Positions 1-6,495 of a stretch of 12,677 nt of DNA are shown one piece after another (position 1 is the stretch's first letter; the number at the start of each line of letters is the position of its first letter). The stretch is from assembly GCA_946482335.1 (NCBI GenBank), contig CAMLRG010000157.1, positions 1 through 12,677 on the forward strand, in the 5' to 3' direction. The position numbers and the translations under genes are program-made. Under the pieces are notes generated by a model that saw only the letters and a list, made by a program, of their open reading frames with translations, did not search any database and was not told the origin of the DNA. Source of the DNA: an uncultured Duganella sp. (GTDB lineage: Bacteria; Pseudomonadota; Gammaproteobacteria; Burkholderiales; Burkholderiaceae).

Positions 1-1
1 G

Positions 2-1204
2 CGCCTGTCGGGCAAGAATTCGGCCGACATCCGCATGGTGGTCGATGCGCTGGACTTGTGCTACACCAAAGCCCACGTCAATACCTTCGTCATCATTTCC
101 GGCGACTCCGACTTTTCGCCGCTGGTATCCAAGCTGCGCGAGAACGCCAAGCGCGTGATCGGCGTGGGGGTGAAGGATTCCACTTCCGACCTGCTGGTCG
201 CCAATTGCGACGAATTCATTTTCTACGACGACCTGGTGCGCGAATCGCGCCGCCAGCGCCAGGCCACGCGCAATGAGCGCGAACAGCAGCCGAAGCGTTC
301 AGCGGAAGAGGAGAAGCGCCGCCGCGAGGAAATGGACAAGCGCCGCAACCAGTGCATCGAGATTGCCTACACCACCTTCGACGCATTGGCGGCCGAACGG
401 GGCGAGGGCAAGATCTGGGCTTCGGTGCTGAAGGAAGCGATCAAGCGCCGCAAACCGGACTTCAGCGAGTCGTATTACGGGTTCCGTACCTTCGGCAACC
501 TGCTGGAGGAAATGAAGGCGCGCGGCCTGCTGGAGTTTGGCCGCGACGAGAAATCGGGCGCCTATGTGTACCGCAGCAGCCATCCGGTCGTGCTGCCGGC
601 CGTGGAAACGGCAGCCGACCAGGAAGCGGTTGCCATGGGGGCTGAAGGCGATGCTGCGGAAGCGCAGGAAGCCGGCGTACCGGGCGAAACCGGCGACGCG
701 CGGCGCGAGCGTGAAGGCCGCGATGGTCGCCGCGGACGCGGCAGCCGTGGCGGCCGTGGCCGTCGGGGCGAGGCCGCTGCGGCGGACAGCGAAGCTGTGC
801 CGGGCGTCATTCCGGTCGAAGTGCCGGCCGACGCCGAAGTCGCTGCGGTGGCAGCGGTCGAGGAAGTGGCGCCGGTGGTGGAGGCGCCTGCGGCGGACGT
901 ACCTGCCGGGGGCACCGCTGAGGCGCCTGCCAAGCGTACCCGTGCCGCTGCCAAGAAACCTGCGGCCAAGAAAGCGAGCGCGCGCGGCAGCAAGGTAGCG
1001 CAGGCCGCGGCCGATGCGGCCGAGGCGGTGCAGCAGGCGGAAGCCGCGCTGGCTGCGGCAGCGGAAGCGGCGGTGGCGGCCGAGGCGGAAGCGGTCGCTC
1101 CGGAACTGGCGCCGGCTCCGGCGAAACGCGCTAAAAAGCCGGGGACGCATAAGCCGCCGGCGCGCAGCAAGCTGCCGAAGAAGCCGAAGGCTGAAGCGCC
1201 CTAA
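2..1204 (+). CDS. NYN domain (LabA/DUF88-type) protein with OST-HTH/LOTUS domain and RG-rich tail, 5' partial
   Basis: The reading frame is open from base 2, through the ATG at 35, so the gene starts upstream of the window. Residues here count from that ATG. Residues 1-65 are the C-terminal half of a NYN (PIN-like) domain: the SGDSDFSPL motif (22-30) carries the acidic residues of the metal-binding pocket, and the preceding frame reads KNSADIRMVVDAL, typical of LabA/DUF88 proteins. A charged Arg/Glu/Gln linker (66-105) follows. Residues ~106-185 resemble an OST-HTH/LOTUS domain (IWASVLKEAIKRRKPDF, then YYGFRTFGNLLEEM). The tail is low complexity: an RG-rich stretch (228-246), an Ala/Val/Glu segment, then Lys/Ala repeats resembling histone H1 tails (KKPAAKK). 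By family it would bind, and perhaps cleave, RNA in the cytoplasm; no substrate can be inferred. The first catalytic Asp of NYN would lie outside the window. The TAA stop sits at the edge of a palindromic repeat. Confidence 0.85.
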   Translation, partial: RLSGKNSADIRMVVDALDLCYTKAHVNTFVIISGDSDFSPLVSKLRENAKRVIGVGVKDSTSDLLVANCDEFIFYDDLVRESRRQRQATRNEREQQPKRSAEEEKRRREEMDKRRNQCIEIAYTTFDALAAERGEGKIWASVLKEAIKRRKPDFSESYYGFRTFGNLLEEMKARGLLEFGRDEKSGAYVYRSSHPVVLPAVETAADQEAVAMGAEGDAAEAQEAGVPGETGDARREREGRDGRRGRGSRGGRGRRGEAAAADSEAVPGVIPVEVPADAEVAAVAAVEEVAPVVEAPAADVPAGGTAEAPAKRTRAAAKKPAAKKASARGSKVAQAAADAAEAVQQAEAALAAAAEAAVAAEAEAVAPELAPAPAKRAKKPGTHKPPARSKLPKKPKAEAP

Positions 1205-1303
1205 ACCGGTAAAACGGGGTCAGACCCAAGGGTCTGACCCCGGCCTGCGGCGGCCGCGCATCGGGGGCCGACCCTTTGGGTCTGACCCCGGTGTACCGGT
1301 TTT
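1203..1303. repeat. REP-like palindromic element, copy 1
   Basis: About 101 bp, bounded by an inverted repeat AAACCGGTA (1203-1211) / TACCGGTTT (1294-1302). Inside is a perfect 12-bp hairpin, GGGGTCAGACCC (1216-1227) / GGGTCTGACCCC (1230-1241), with a 2-base loop. A second, imperfect hairpin spans about 1263-1289 and ends in GGGTCTGACCCC. A GC-rich spacer separates the two. The element lies between the NYN gene stop and the MOSC gene start. A related copy in opposite orientation is at 3334-3436. From recall, GGGGTCWGACCC-type palindromes occur near REP-associated tyrosine transposase (RAYT) genes in other proteobacteria; none is in this window. It may act as a terminator or an mRNA-stabilising structure. 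Confidence 0.8.
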
Positions 1304-1323
1304 CTGCGATACTGATGCGCACC

Positions 1324-2175
1324 ATGCCCATCATCTCCGAACTCAACCTCTACCCCATCAAATCCTGCGCCGGCCTGTCGCTGAAAGAAGCGACCCTGAC
1401 CCGAGCAGGACTGATGACCGAGCAGATCTACGACCGCGAATGGATGCTGGTCGATGCCAACGGCATTGCGCTGACCCAGCGCGAGCATCCGCGCATGTCC
1501 CTCATTGTGCCGCGCCTGAAGTCCGAAACCATGGAGTTGCGCGCGCCCGGCATGCTGCAGCTGGAAATCCCGCTCGGCCTGCCGGACCCCGAAACGGCGC
1601 CGTCCCTGCAAGTGCAAGTCTGGGACGACACGGTGCTGGCTTACGATTGCGACGAAACCACGGCCACCTGGTTCAGCAAATTCCTCGGCATCGAATGCCG
1701 CCTGGTGCGCTTCCACGCCAACGCCAGGCGCCTGACCAGCGGCAAATGGACCGATGGCGAGCAGCACCCGACCCTTTTCTCCGACGGTTACCCGATCCTG
1801 GTGATCGGCACCGGTTCGCTGCAGGACTTGAACGACAAGCTGGCGCAGCAGGGCCGCGCGCCATTGCCGATGAACCGGTTCCGTCCCAACCTGGTGGTGG
1901 GCGACCTGGACGCCTTCGAGGAGGACTACACCGAGGAATTCCGCATCGGCGAGGCCACCTTGAAGCCGGTGAAACCATGCCCGCGCTGCCCCATGCCGTC
2001 GATCGACCAGGGCACCGGCGAATTCGGACCCGACCCGCTGGATATCCTGCAAACTTACCGCGCCAAGCCGGAAGTCGATGGCGGCATCTGCTTCGGGATG
2101 AATGCCGTCGTAACAACAGGTGATGGCACGAAACTAAGGGTTGGAGACCAAATCGAGGTTACACTGTCGTTTTAG
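1324..2175 (+). CDS. MOSC domain protein (YcbX-like, putative molybdenum-cofactor enzyme)
   Basis: A 283-residue protein from ATG 1324. Residues 1-~125 form the MOSC N-terminal beta-barrel domain (start MPIISELNLYPIKSC; DREWMLVD at 38-45). Residues ~140-281 are the MOSC domain, with MNRFRPNLVV (183-192) and PCPRCPMPSIDQGTG (218-232). In the YcbX/mARC family a cysteine here binds the molybdenum of the cofactor; Cys222, in the Arg-Cys pair, is the likely ligand. Family members reduce N-hydroxylated compounds with a flavin/iron-sulfur partner. I see no C-terminal ferredoxin domain, so a separate electron donor would be needed. An in-frame ATG at 1315 is an alternative start. The frame also runs upstream into the repeat through a TTG at 1276, which I reject. 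There is no Shine-Dalgarno before either ATG. The diguanylate cyclase gene begins 19 bases after the stop. Confidence 0.85.
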   Translation: MPIISELNLYPIKSCAGLSLKEATLTRAGLMTEQIYDREWMLVDANGIALTQREHPRMSLIVPRLKSETMELRAPGMLQLEIPLGLPDPETAPSLQVQVWDDTVLAYDCDETTATWFSKFLGIECRLVRFHANARRLTSGKWTDGEQHPTLFSDGYPILVIGTGSLQDLNDKLAQQGRAPLPMNRFRPNLVVGDLDAFEEDYTEEFRIGEATLKPVKPCPRCPMPSIDQGTGEFGPDPLDILQTYRAKPEVDGGICFGMNAVVTTGDGTKLRVGDQIEVTLSF

Positions 2176-2194
2176 TAGTCAATAGCGGCAGGCG

Positions 2195-3334
2195 ATGGAG
2201 ATTACGCAAAAAATCACGGGCAAGCAGCCCACGCAGGCGGAACTGGCGGCGGAAAACCAGTCCCTGCGTGCCCGCCTTGCCTATCTGATCGAACAGGCGG
2301 AACGCAACCACTCGATCATGATGCGCCACCAGGCGTTCGACCTGGAAATCGTTGGCGCGGCCAGTTTCCCGGAGCTGATTGGCACCATTTTCCGCTCCTT
2401 GCCGGTCATTTCCGACCTGGATGCCGTGACCCTGACCCTGGTCGACGAGGATGACGATATCCGCACCGTGATGGAGAAGCTGGGGGTCGATTTCGGCGAT
2501 TTCCCCGACCTGGTATTCGTGCCGGGCGTGGAGGGGCTGGCGTTCGATTGCGAAGCGGGGCAGCCCCCCAAGCCGCTGCTAGGTATGTTCGATCCGCTGC
2601 GTCACGGGCGCCAGTTCCCGCAACCGGGCCTGCGCCTGCAAAGCGTCGGCGTGGTGCCGCTATTGCGCAATAAGCGCCTGATCGGGTCGCTCAACCTGGG
2701 CAGCGCCGATCCGACGCGCTTCTCGCCCAGCCTGGGTACCGATTTCGTCGAGCATATGGCATCCATCATCGCCATCTGCCTGGAGAACGTGATCTCCAAT
2801 GAAATGTTGAAATACCTGGGGCTGACCGACGCCTTGACCGGGGTGTTCAACCGTCGCTACGTGGACCGGCGCCTGCTGGAGGAAATTTCACGGGCGCGGC
2901 GGCAGGCCTATCCGGTGTCGTTCATGTATATCGATATCGACCATTTCAAGCGCGTCAACGATACGGTGGGGCATGGCGGCGGCGATGAAGTGCTGCGCGA
3001 GGTGGCCTGCCGGATCAAGGCGGAATTGCGCTTGTCCGATGCGCTGGCGCGCTTTGGCGGCGAGGAGTTCGTGGTGCTGTTGATCGATGCGGATCTGGAG
3101 AGCGCGGCCTATGTCGCTGAGCGTATCCGGGCGGGGATTGCGGCCAGCATGATCGAGCTGTCGCACGGCGTGCGGGTGTCGATTACGGCGTCGGCGGGGG
3201 TGGCCAGCCTGGACCAGGTGCCTGCGGAGGCGAAGCCGGAGGAACAGGCGGCGCAGCTGATTGCGCATGCGGACGAGGCGTTGTACCAGGCCAAGGAAGG
3301 CGGGCGCAATCGGGTGGTGCGGTATGCTGCCTGA
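2195..3334 (+). CDS. Diguanylate cyclase with N-terminal DUF484/GAF-like sensor domain
   Basis: 379 residues. Residues 10-45 are a probable short coiled coil (AELAAENQSLRARLAYLIEQ). Residues ~45-200 look like a DUF484/GAF-type sensory fold (LEIVGAASFPELIGTIF, then VGVVPLLRNKRLIGSLNLGS at 151-170). Residues ~207-378 are the GGDEF domain: LTDALTGVFNRRYVD (210-224), YIDIDHFKRVND (245-256), the active-site GGEEF (288-292) and the C-terminal ADEALYQAKEGGRN. An RxxD inhibitory site (R279-D282) stands exactly five residues before GGEEF, so product inhibition by c-di-GMP is expected. It should make c-di-GMP from two GTP. I see no membrane segments, so it is probably cytosolic and its signal is unknown. 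ATG 2195 is chosen because it starts the coiled coil and follows the MOSC gene closely; the ribosome site (GGCAGG) is weak. The TGA stop overlaps the first base of the second palindromic element. Confidence 0.92.
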   Translation: MEITQKITGKQPTQAELAAENQSLRARLAYLIEQAERNHSIMMRHQAFDLEIVGAASFPELIGTIFRSLPVISDLDAVTLTLVDEDDDIRTVMEKLGVDFGDFPDLVFVPGVEGLAFDCEAGQPPKPLLGMFDPLRHGRQFPQPGLRLQSVGVVPLLRNKRLIGSLNLGSADPTRFSPSLGTDFVEHMASIIAICLENVISNEMLKYLGLTDALTGVFNRRYVDRRLLEEISRARRQAYPVSFMYIDIDHFKRVNDTVGHGGGDEVLREVACRIKAELRLSDALARFGGEEFVVLLIDADLESAAYVAERIRAGIAASMIELSHGVRVSITASAGVASLDQVPAEAKPEEQAAQLIAHADEALYQAKEGGRNRVVRYAA

Positions 3335-3436
3335 AACCGGTAAACCGGGGTCAGACCCGAAGGGTCAGACCCCCAGTCCGCAGCCGCCGCATGGCAGGGT
3401 CTGACCCTGTGGGTCTGACCCTGGTTTACCGGTTTT
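3334..3436. repeat. REP-like palindromic element, copy 2 (inverted relative to copy 1)
   Basis: About 103 bp, bounded by a perfect 13-bp inverted repeat, AAACCGGTAAACC (3334-3346) / GGTTTACCGGTTT (3423-3435). It holds four palindromes of the form GGGTCWGACCC at 3348-3358, 3362-3372, 3397-3407 and 3411-3421. The GC-rich centre (3374-3396), read in reverse complement, resembles the centre of copy 1 (shared GCGGCGGC core), so the two elements are in opposite orientation. It fills the whole gap between the convergent diguanylate cyclase and antiporter genes. It probably works as a bidirectional terminator. Confidence 0.85.
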
Positions 3437-5414
3437 AGGCCAGCAAATCATTCTCCGCCCGCGCCACTTCCTCCGCCGTCCCCCGCAGCACCACCACATC
3501 ACCCGCCTCCAGCGTGGTCCCGGGCTGCGCCTCGAGCCGCGTCTTGCCGCGCCGGATCGCCGAAATTTCGGCCCCCGTTTCATCCAGCCCCAGGTCCTGC
3601 AAGCACTTGCCGATGCACGAGGCCTGCTCCCCCAGCGAAACCGAATGCAGCCTGATCAGCTCCGACTCTTCACCACTGTCGCTGGTGCCGTGGAAATAGC
3701 CGCGCAGCGAAGCGTAACGCTCCTCGCGCGCCCGCTGCACCCGGTGCACCACGCGCCGCAGCGGCACGCCCAGCATCACCAGCGCGTGCGACGCCAGCAT
3801 CAGCGAGCCCTCCATCAGCTCCGGCACCACTTCCGCCGCGCCGGCCTCCTTCAGCCGATCCAGGTCTGAATCGTCGTGCGAACGCACGATCACCGGCAGC
3901 TCGGGCGCCAGTTCATGCACCAGGTGCAGCACCCGCAGCGCCGACGGCGTCGAGGCGTACGTGATCACCACCGCCGAGGCACGCTTGATACCCGCCGCCA
4001 CCAGCGATTCGCGCCGCGCGGCATCGCCGTAGGACACGTTGGCGCCGGCCGCCTGCGCCTCCTGCACCCGGATCGGGTCCAGGTCCAGCGCCTGGTAAGG
4101 AATCTTTTCCTCGCTCAGCAAGGTCGCCAGCGACTGTCCCGAGCGCCCGAAGCCCGCCACGATCACATGCTTTTGCGCCGACATCGTGCGCGCCGCGATA
4201 TTGGTCAGGTTCAGCGACTGCATCATCCACTCGTTGGCGGAGAACTTCAGCACGATCTTGTCCGATTGCGCGATGAGGAAAGGCGCCAGCAGCATCGACA
4301 GCACCATCGATGCCAGCACCAGCTGCACCACGAAGGGGTCGACCAGCTCCATGCCGCCCACCACATTCAGAAGGACAAAGCCGAACTCGCCCGCCTGTGC
4401 CAGCGCCAGGCCGGTGCGCATGGCGGTCGAGGTGGACGCGCCGAACAGGCGCGCCAGCCCCGCGATCAGGGCGAACTTGAGCAGCACCGGGCCGGTCAGC
4501 AGCACCAGCACCAGCCACCAGTTTTCCAGCACGATGCGCACGTTCAGCAGCATGCCGACGGTGATGAAGAACAGCCCGAGCAGCACGTCGCGGAAGGGCT
4601 TGATGTCCTCTTCCACCTGGTGCTTGTATTCGGTCTCGGAAATCAGCATGCCCGCCACGAAGGCGCCCAGCGCCAGGGACAGGCCGGCGCGCTCGGTGAT
4701 CCAGGCCGCGCCCAGCGTCACCAGCAGCAGGTTGAGCATGAACAGTTCCTGCGAGCGGCGCATGACCACGATGGTGAACCACTTGCGCATCACCTTCTGT
4801 CCCAGCAGCAGCAGCAGGAGCAGCACCACGGCCGCCTTCAGGCCGGCCGTCGCCAGGGTCTTGGGCAGGTCGGCCGGATTCTGCGCCAGGGCCGGGATCA
4901 GGATCAGCAGCGGCACCACCGCCAAGTCCTGGAACAGCAGGATGCCGATGATCTTGCGCCCATGCTCGCTTTCCAGCTCCAGCCGTTCCGTGAGCAATTT
5001 GACCACGATGGCGGTGGACGACATGGCCAGCGCGCCGCCCAGGGCGAACGAGGCTTGCCAGCCCAGCTGGATCGTGGGCGGCAGCACCAACTGGATCGCC
5101 CAGCCGAACAGCATGGTGGCGGCAATGGTCAGGACCACTTGCGCCATGCCCAGCCCGAACACGATGGAGCGCATGGCCATCAGCTTGGGCAGGGAGAATT
5201 CCAGCCCGATCGAGAACATCAGGAACACCACGCCGAACTCCCCCAGCAGTTCGGTGGCATGGCTTTGCTCGGCCAGCCCCATGGCGTGCGGCCCCAGCAG
5301 GATGCCGACCGCCAGGTAGCCGAGCATCGGCGGCAGGTGCATCATGCGGAAGGCCACCACGCCCAGGACGGCGCTGCCGAGAAGGAGAAGGGTCAGTTCA
5401 AGGGGGGAGAACAT
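3435..5414 (-). CDS. KefB/KefC-like CPA2 monovalent cation:proton antiporter with RCK domains
   Basis: 659 residues. Residues 1-~385 are a Na+/H+ exchanger (CPA2) membrane domain with about a dozen hydrophobic segments. Family landmarks are FRMMHLPPMLGYLAVGILLGP (22-42), SSTAIVVKLL (132-141), LLFQDLAVVPLL with the Gln-Asp pair (Q162, D163), and LALAQAGEFGFVLL (336-349). Residues ~414-530 are a TrkA-N/RCK nucleotide-binding domain (VAGFGRSG, 419-426, then a D443-D446 acidic strand end). Residues ~586-656 are a TrkA-C domain (SLGEQASCIGKCLQDLGL; LEAGDVVVLRG). It should exchange K+ or another monovalent cation for protons across the inner membrane, gated by a ligand at the RCK domain. It is slightly longer than KefB/KefC (about 600-620) because of the TrkA-C domain; glutathione gating cannot be assumed. 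It is transcribed divergently from kdsD with 58 bases between them. No clear Shine-Dalgarno precedes ATG 5414, and the stop codon lies in the repeat. Confidence 0.9.
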   Translation of the reverse strand: MFSPLELTLLLLGSAVLGVVAFRMMHLPPMLGYLAVGILLGPHAMGLAEQSHATELLGEFGVVFLMFSIGLEFSLPKLMAMRSIVFGLGMAQVVLTIAATMLFGWAIQLVLPPTIQLGWQASFALGGALAMSSTAIVVKLLTERLELESEHGRKIIGILLFQDLAVVPLLILIPALAQNPADLPKTLATAGLKAAVVLLLLLLLGQKVMRKWFTIVVMRRSQELFMLNLLLVTLGAAWITERAGLSLALGAFVAGMLISETEYKHQVEEDIKPFRDVLLGLFFITVGMLLNVRIVLENWWLVLVLLTGPVLLKFALIAGLARLFGASTSTAMRTGLALAQAGEFGFVLLNVVGGMELVDPFVVQLVLASMVLSMLLAPFLIAQSDKIVLKFSANEWMMQSLNLTNIAARTMSAQKHVIVAGFGRSGQSLATLLSEEKIPYQALDLDPIRVQEAQAAGANVSYGDAARRESLVAAGIKRASAVVITYASTPSALRVLHLVHELAPELPVIVRSHDDSDLDRLKEAGAAEVVPELMEGSLMLASHALVMLGVPLRRVVHRVQRAREERYASLRGYFHGTSDSGEESELIRLHSVSLGEQASCIGKCLQDLGLDETGAEISAIRRGKTRLEAQPGTTLEAGDVVVLRGTAEEVARAENDLLA

Positions 5415-5430
5415 CCGTAGTTTGTTTTGT

Positions 5431-5447
5431 CTGGCAAGTTTTTTGCT
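5431..5447 (+). promoter_or_regulatory. Candidate sigma-54 (-24/-12) promoter of the kdsD-lpt-rpoN-hpf operon
   Basis: The sequence reads C-TGGCAAG-N4-TTGCT, compared with the published sigma-54 consensus Y-TGGCACG-N4-TTGCW. There is one mismatch, and the invariant GG (5433-5434) and GC (5445-5446) are exactly ten bases apart. Transcription would begin near 5458, about 15 bases before the kdsD ATG. Upstream enhancer sites would have to lie inside the antiporter gene. The match may be chance; no activator gene is present here. Confidence 0.45.
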
Positions 5448-5460
5448 TATCTAATTCGGC

Positions 5461-5466
5461 TATACT
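5461..5466 (+). promoter_or_regulatory. Candidate sigma-70 -10 box (TATACT) for kdsD
   Basis: TATACT matches the -10 consensus at five of six bases and ends six bases before the kdsD ATG. The -35 region (T-rich, about 5438-5444) is poor. If used, transcription would start at or next to the ATG, giving a leaderless mRNA. It overlaps the expected start region of the sigma-54-like promoter just upstream. Confidence 0.4.
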
Positions 5467-5472
5467 TCGGGC

Positions 5473-6495
5473 ATGAGTGTAACCGATGAAAAAACAATGC
5501 TGAAATCTTTTGATGCCAAGACCGCAAGCCGGGCCTTGGAACTGGCGCGCGAAGCCCTGCAGATCGAAACGGATGCCCTGGCTGCCCTGCATGCACGGCT
5601 GGCAACCGACGAGTCCGTGGGGCAGGCGGTTTCGCTGTTGCTGCAGTGCAAAGGTCGCGTTGTCGTCTCCGGCATCGGCAAGTCCGGCCATATCGGCCGC
5701 AAGATTGCCGCCACCCTGGCCTCCACCGGCACCCCGGCCCTGTTTGTCCACCCGGCCGAAGCCGCGCACGGCGACCTGGGCATGGTGACCCCCGAAGACG
5801 TGGTGATCGCGATTTCCTATTCCGGCGAAGCGGCCGAGCTGATGGCCATCCTGCCGGTGGTCAAGCGCATGGGCGGCCATGTGATCGCCATGACCGGCAA
5901 ACCGGAATCGAGCCTGTCCAAGCTGGCCGAAGTGCACCTGGACGTGTCGGTGGCGAAGGAAGCCTGCCCCATGAACCTGGCCCCGACCGCCTCCACCACC
6001 GTGACGCTGGCGCTGGGCGACGCGATCGCCGTCGCGCTGCTGGAGCTGCGCGGCTTCAAGGAAGAGGATTTCGCCCGTTCCCACCCAGGCGGCGCCCTGG
6101 GCCGCCGCCTGCTGACCCACGTGCGCGACGTGATGCGCAAGGATGGCGCGATTCCCGCCGTGGGGCTGGAAACGCGCCTGCCGGACGCGCTGCTGGAAAT
6201 CACCCAGAAGGGCATGGGCATGACGGCCGTCGTCGATGCCGACGGCAAGCCGGCCGGCGTGTTCACCGACGGCGACCTGCGCCGCATGATCGAGAAGGTG
6301 CAGGACTTCACCAAGGTCGTCATCAAGGATGTGATGCACCTGAACCCGCGTACCATCGGCCCCGACCAGCTGGCGGTCGATGCCGTGGCGGTCATGGAAG
6401 AATTTCGCATCAACCAGATGCTGGTGGTCGATGAAGCGGGCAAGCTGGTGGGCGCCCTGCACATCCACGACCTGACGCGCGCCAAGGTGATCTGA
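5473..6495 (+). CDS. kdsD: Arabinose-5-phosphate isomerase (KpsF/GutQ family)
   Basis: 340 residues. It converts D-ribulose 5-phosphate to D-arabinose 5-phosphate, the first committed step of Kdo synthesis for LPS, in the cytosol. Residues ~45-185 are the SIS sugar-isomerase domain (VVSGIGKSGHIGRKIAATLASTG; ISYSGEAAEL; the family block EACPMNLAPTASTT at 163-176). SHPGGALGRRLL (203-214) follows, then a tandem CBS pair (~218-275 and ~285-340). Lys70, Glu122, Glu163 and His204 sit at a constant offset of 11 from the catalytic residues I recall for E. coli KdsD (K59, E111, E152, H193), so it looks active. It is the first gene of the operon and its TGA overlaps the kdsC ATG by one base. ATG 5473 is preferred; an in-frame ATG at 5497 is possible because no Shine-Dalgarno precedes 5473. 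Confidence 0.96.
   Translation: MSVTDEKTMLKSFDAKTASRALELAREALQIETDALAALHARLATDESVGQAVSLLLQCKGRVVVSGIGKSGHIGRKIAATLASTGTPALFVHPAEAAHGDLGMVTPEDVVIAISYSGEAAELMAILPVVKRMGGHVIAMTGKPESSLSKLAEVHLDVSVAKEACPMNLAPTASTTVTLALGDAIAVALLELRGFKEEDFARSHPGGALGRRLLTHVRDVMRKDGAIPAVGLETRLPDALLEITQKGMGMTAVVDADGKPAGVFTDGDLRRMIEKVQDFTKVVIKDVMHLNPRTIGPDQLAVDAVAVMEEFRINQMLVVDEAGKLVGALHIHDLTRAKVI

Noticed and set aside
1308..1313. GATACT as an extended -10 box (TG-N-GATACT) for the MOSC gene
   Set aside because: Only four of six matches, no -35 at proper spacing, and distances to the candidate ATGs are either one or ten bases; too weak to list.
1276..1323. Upstream TTG start for the MOSC protein inside the palindromic element
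   Set aside because: The extra residues come from the repeat and are not family-like; the conserved domain begins at MPIISELNLYPIKS (ATG 1324).
3876..5420. 514-codon open frame on the plus strand opposite the antiporter gene
   Set aside because: It is the antisense shadow of a clear 659-residue transporter in high-GC DNA. The product is full of His, Gln and Arg with no recognisable domain.
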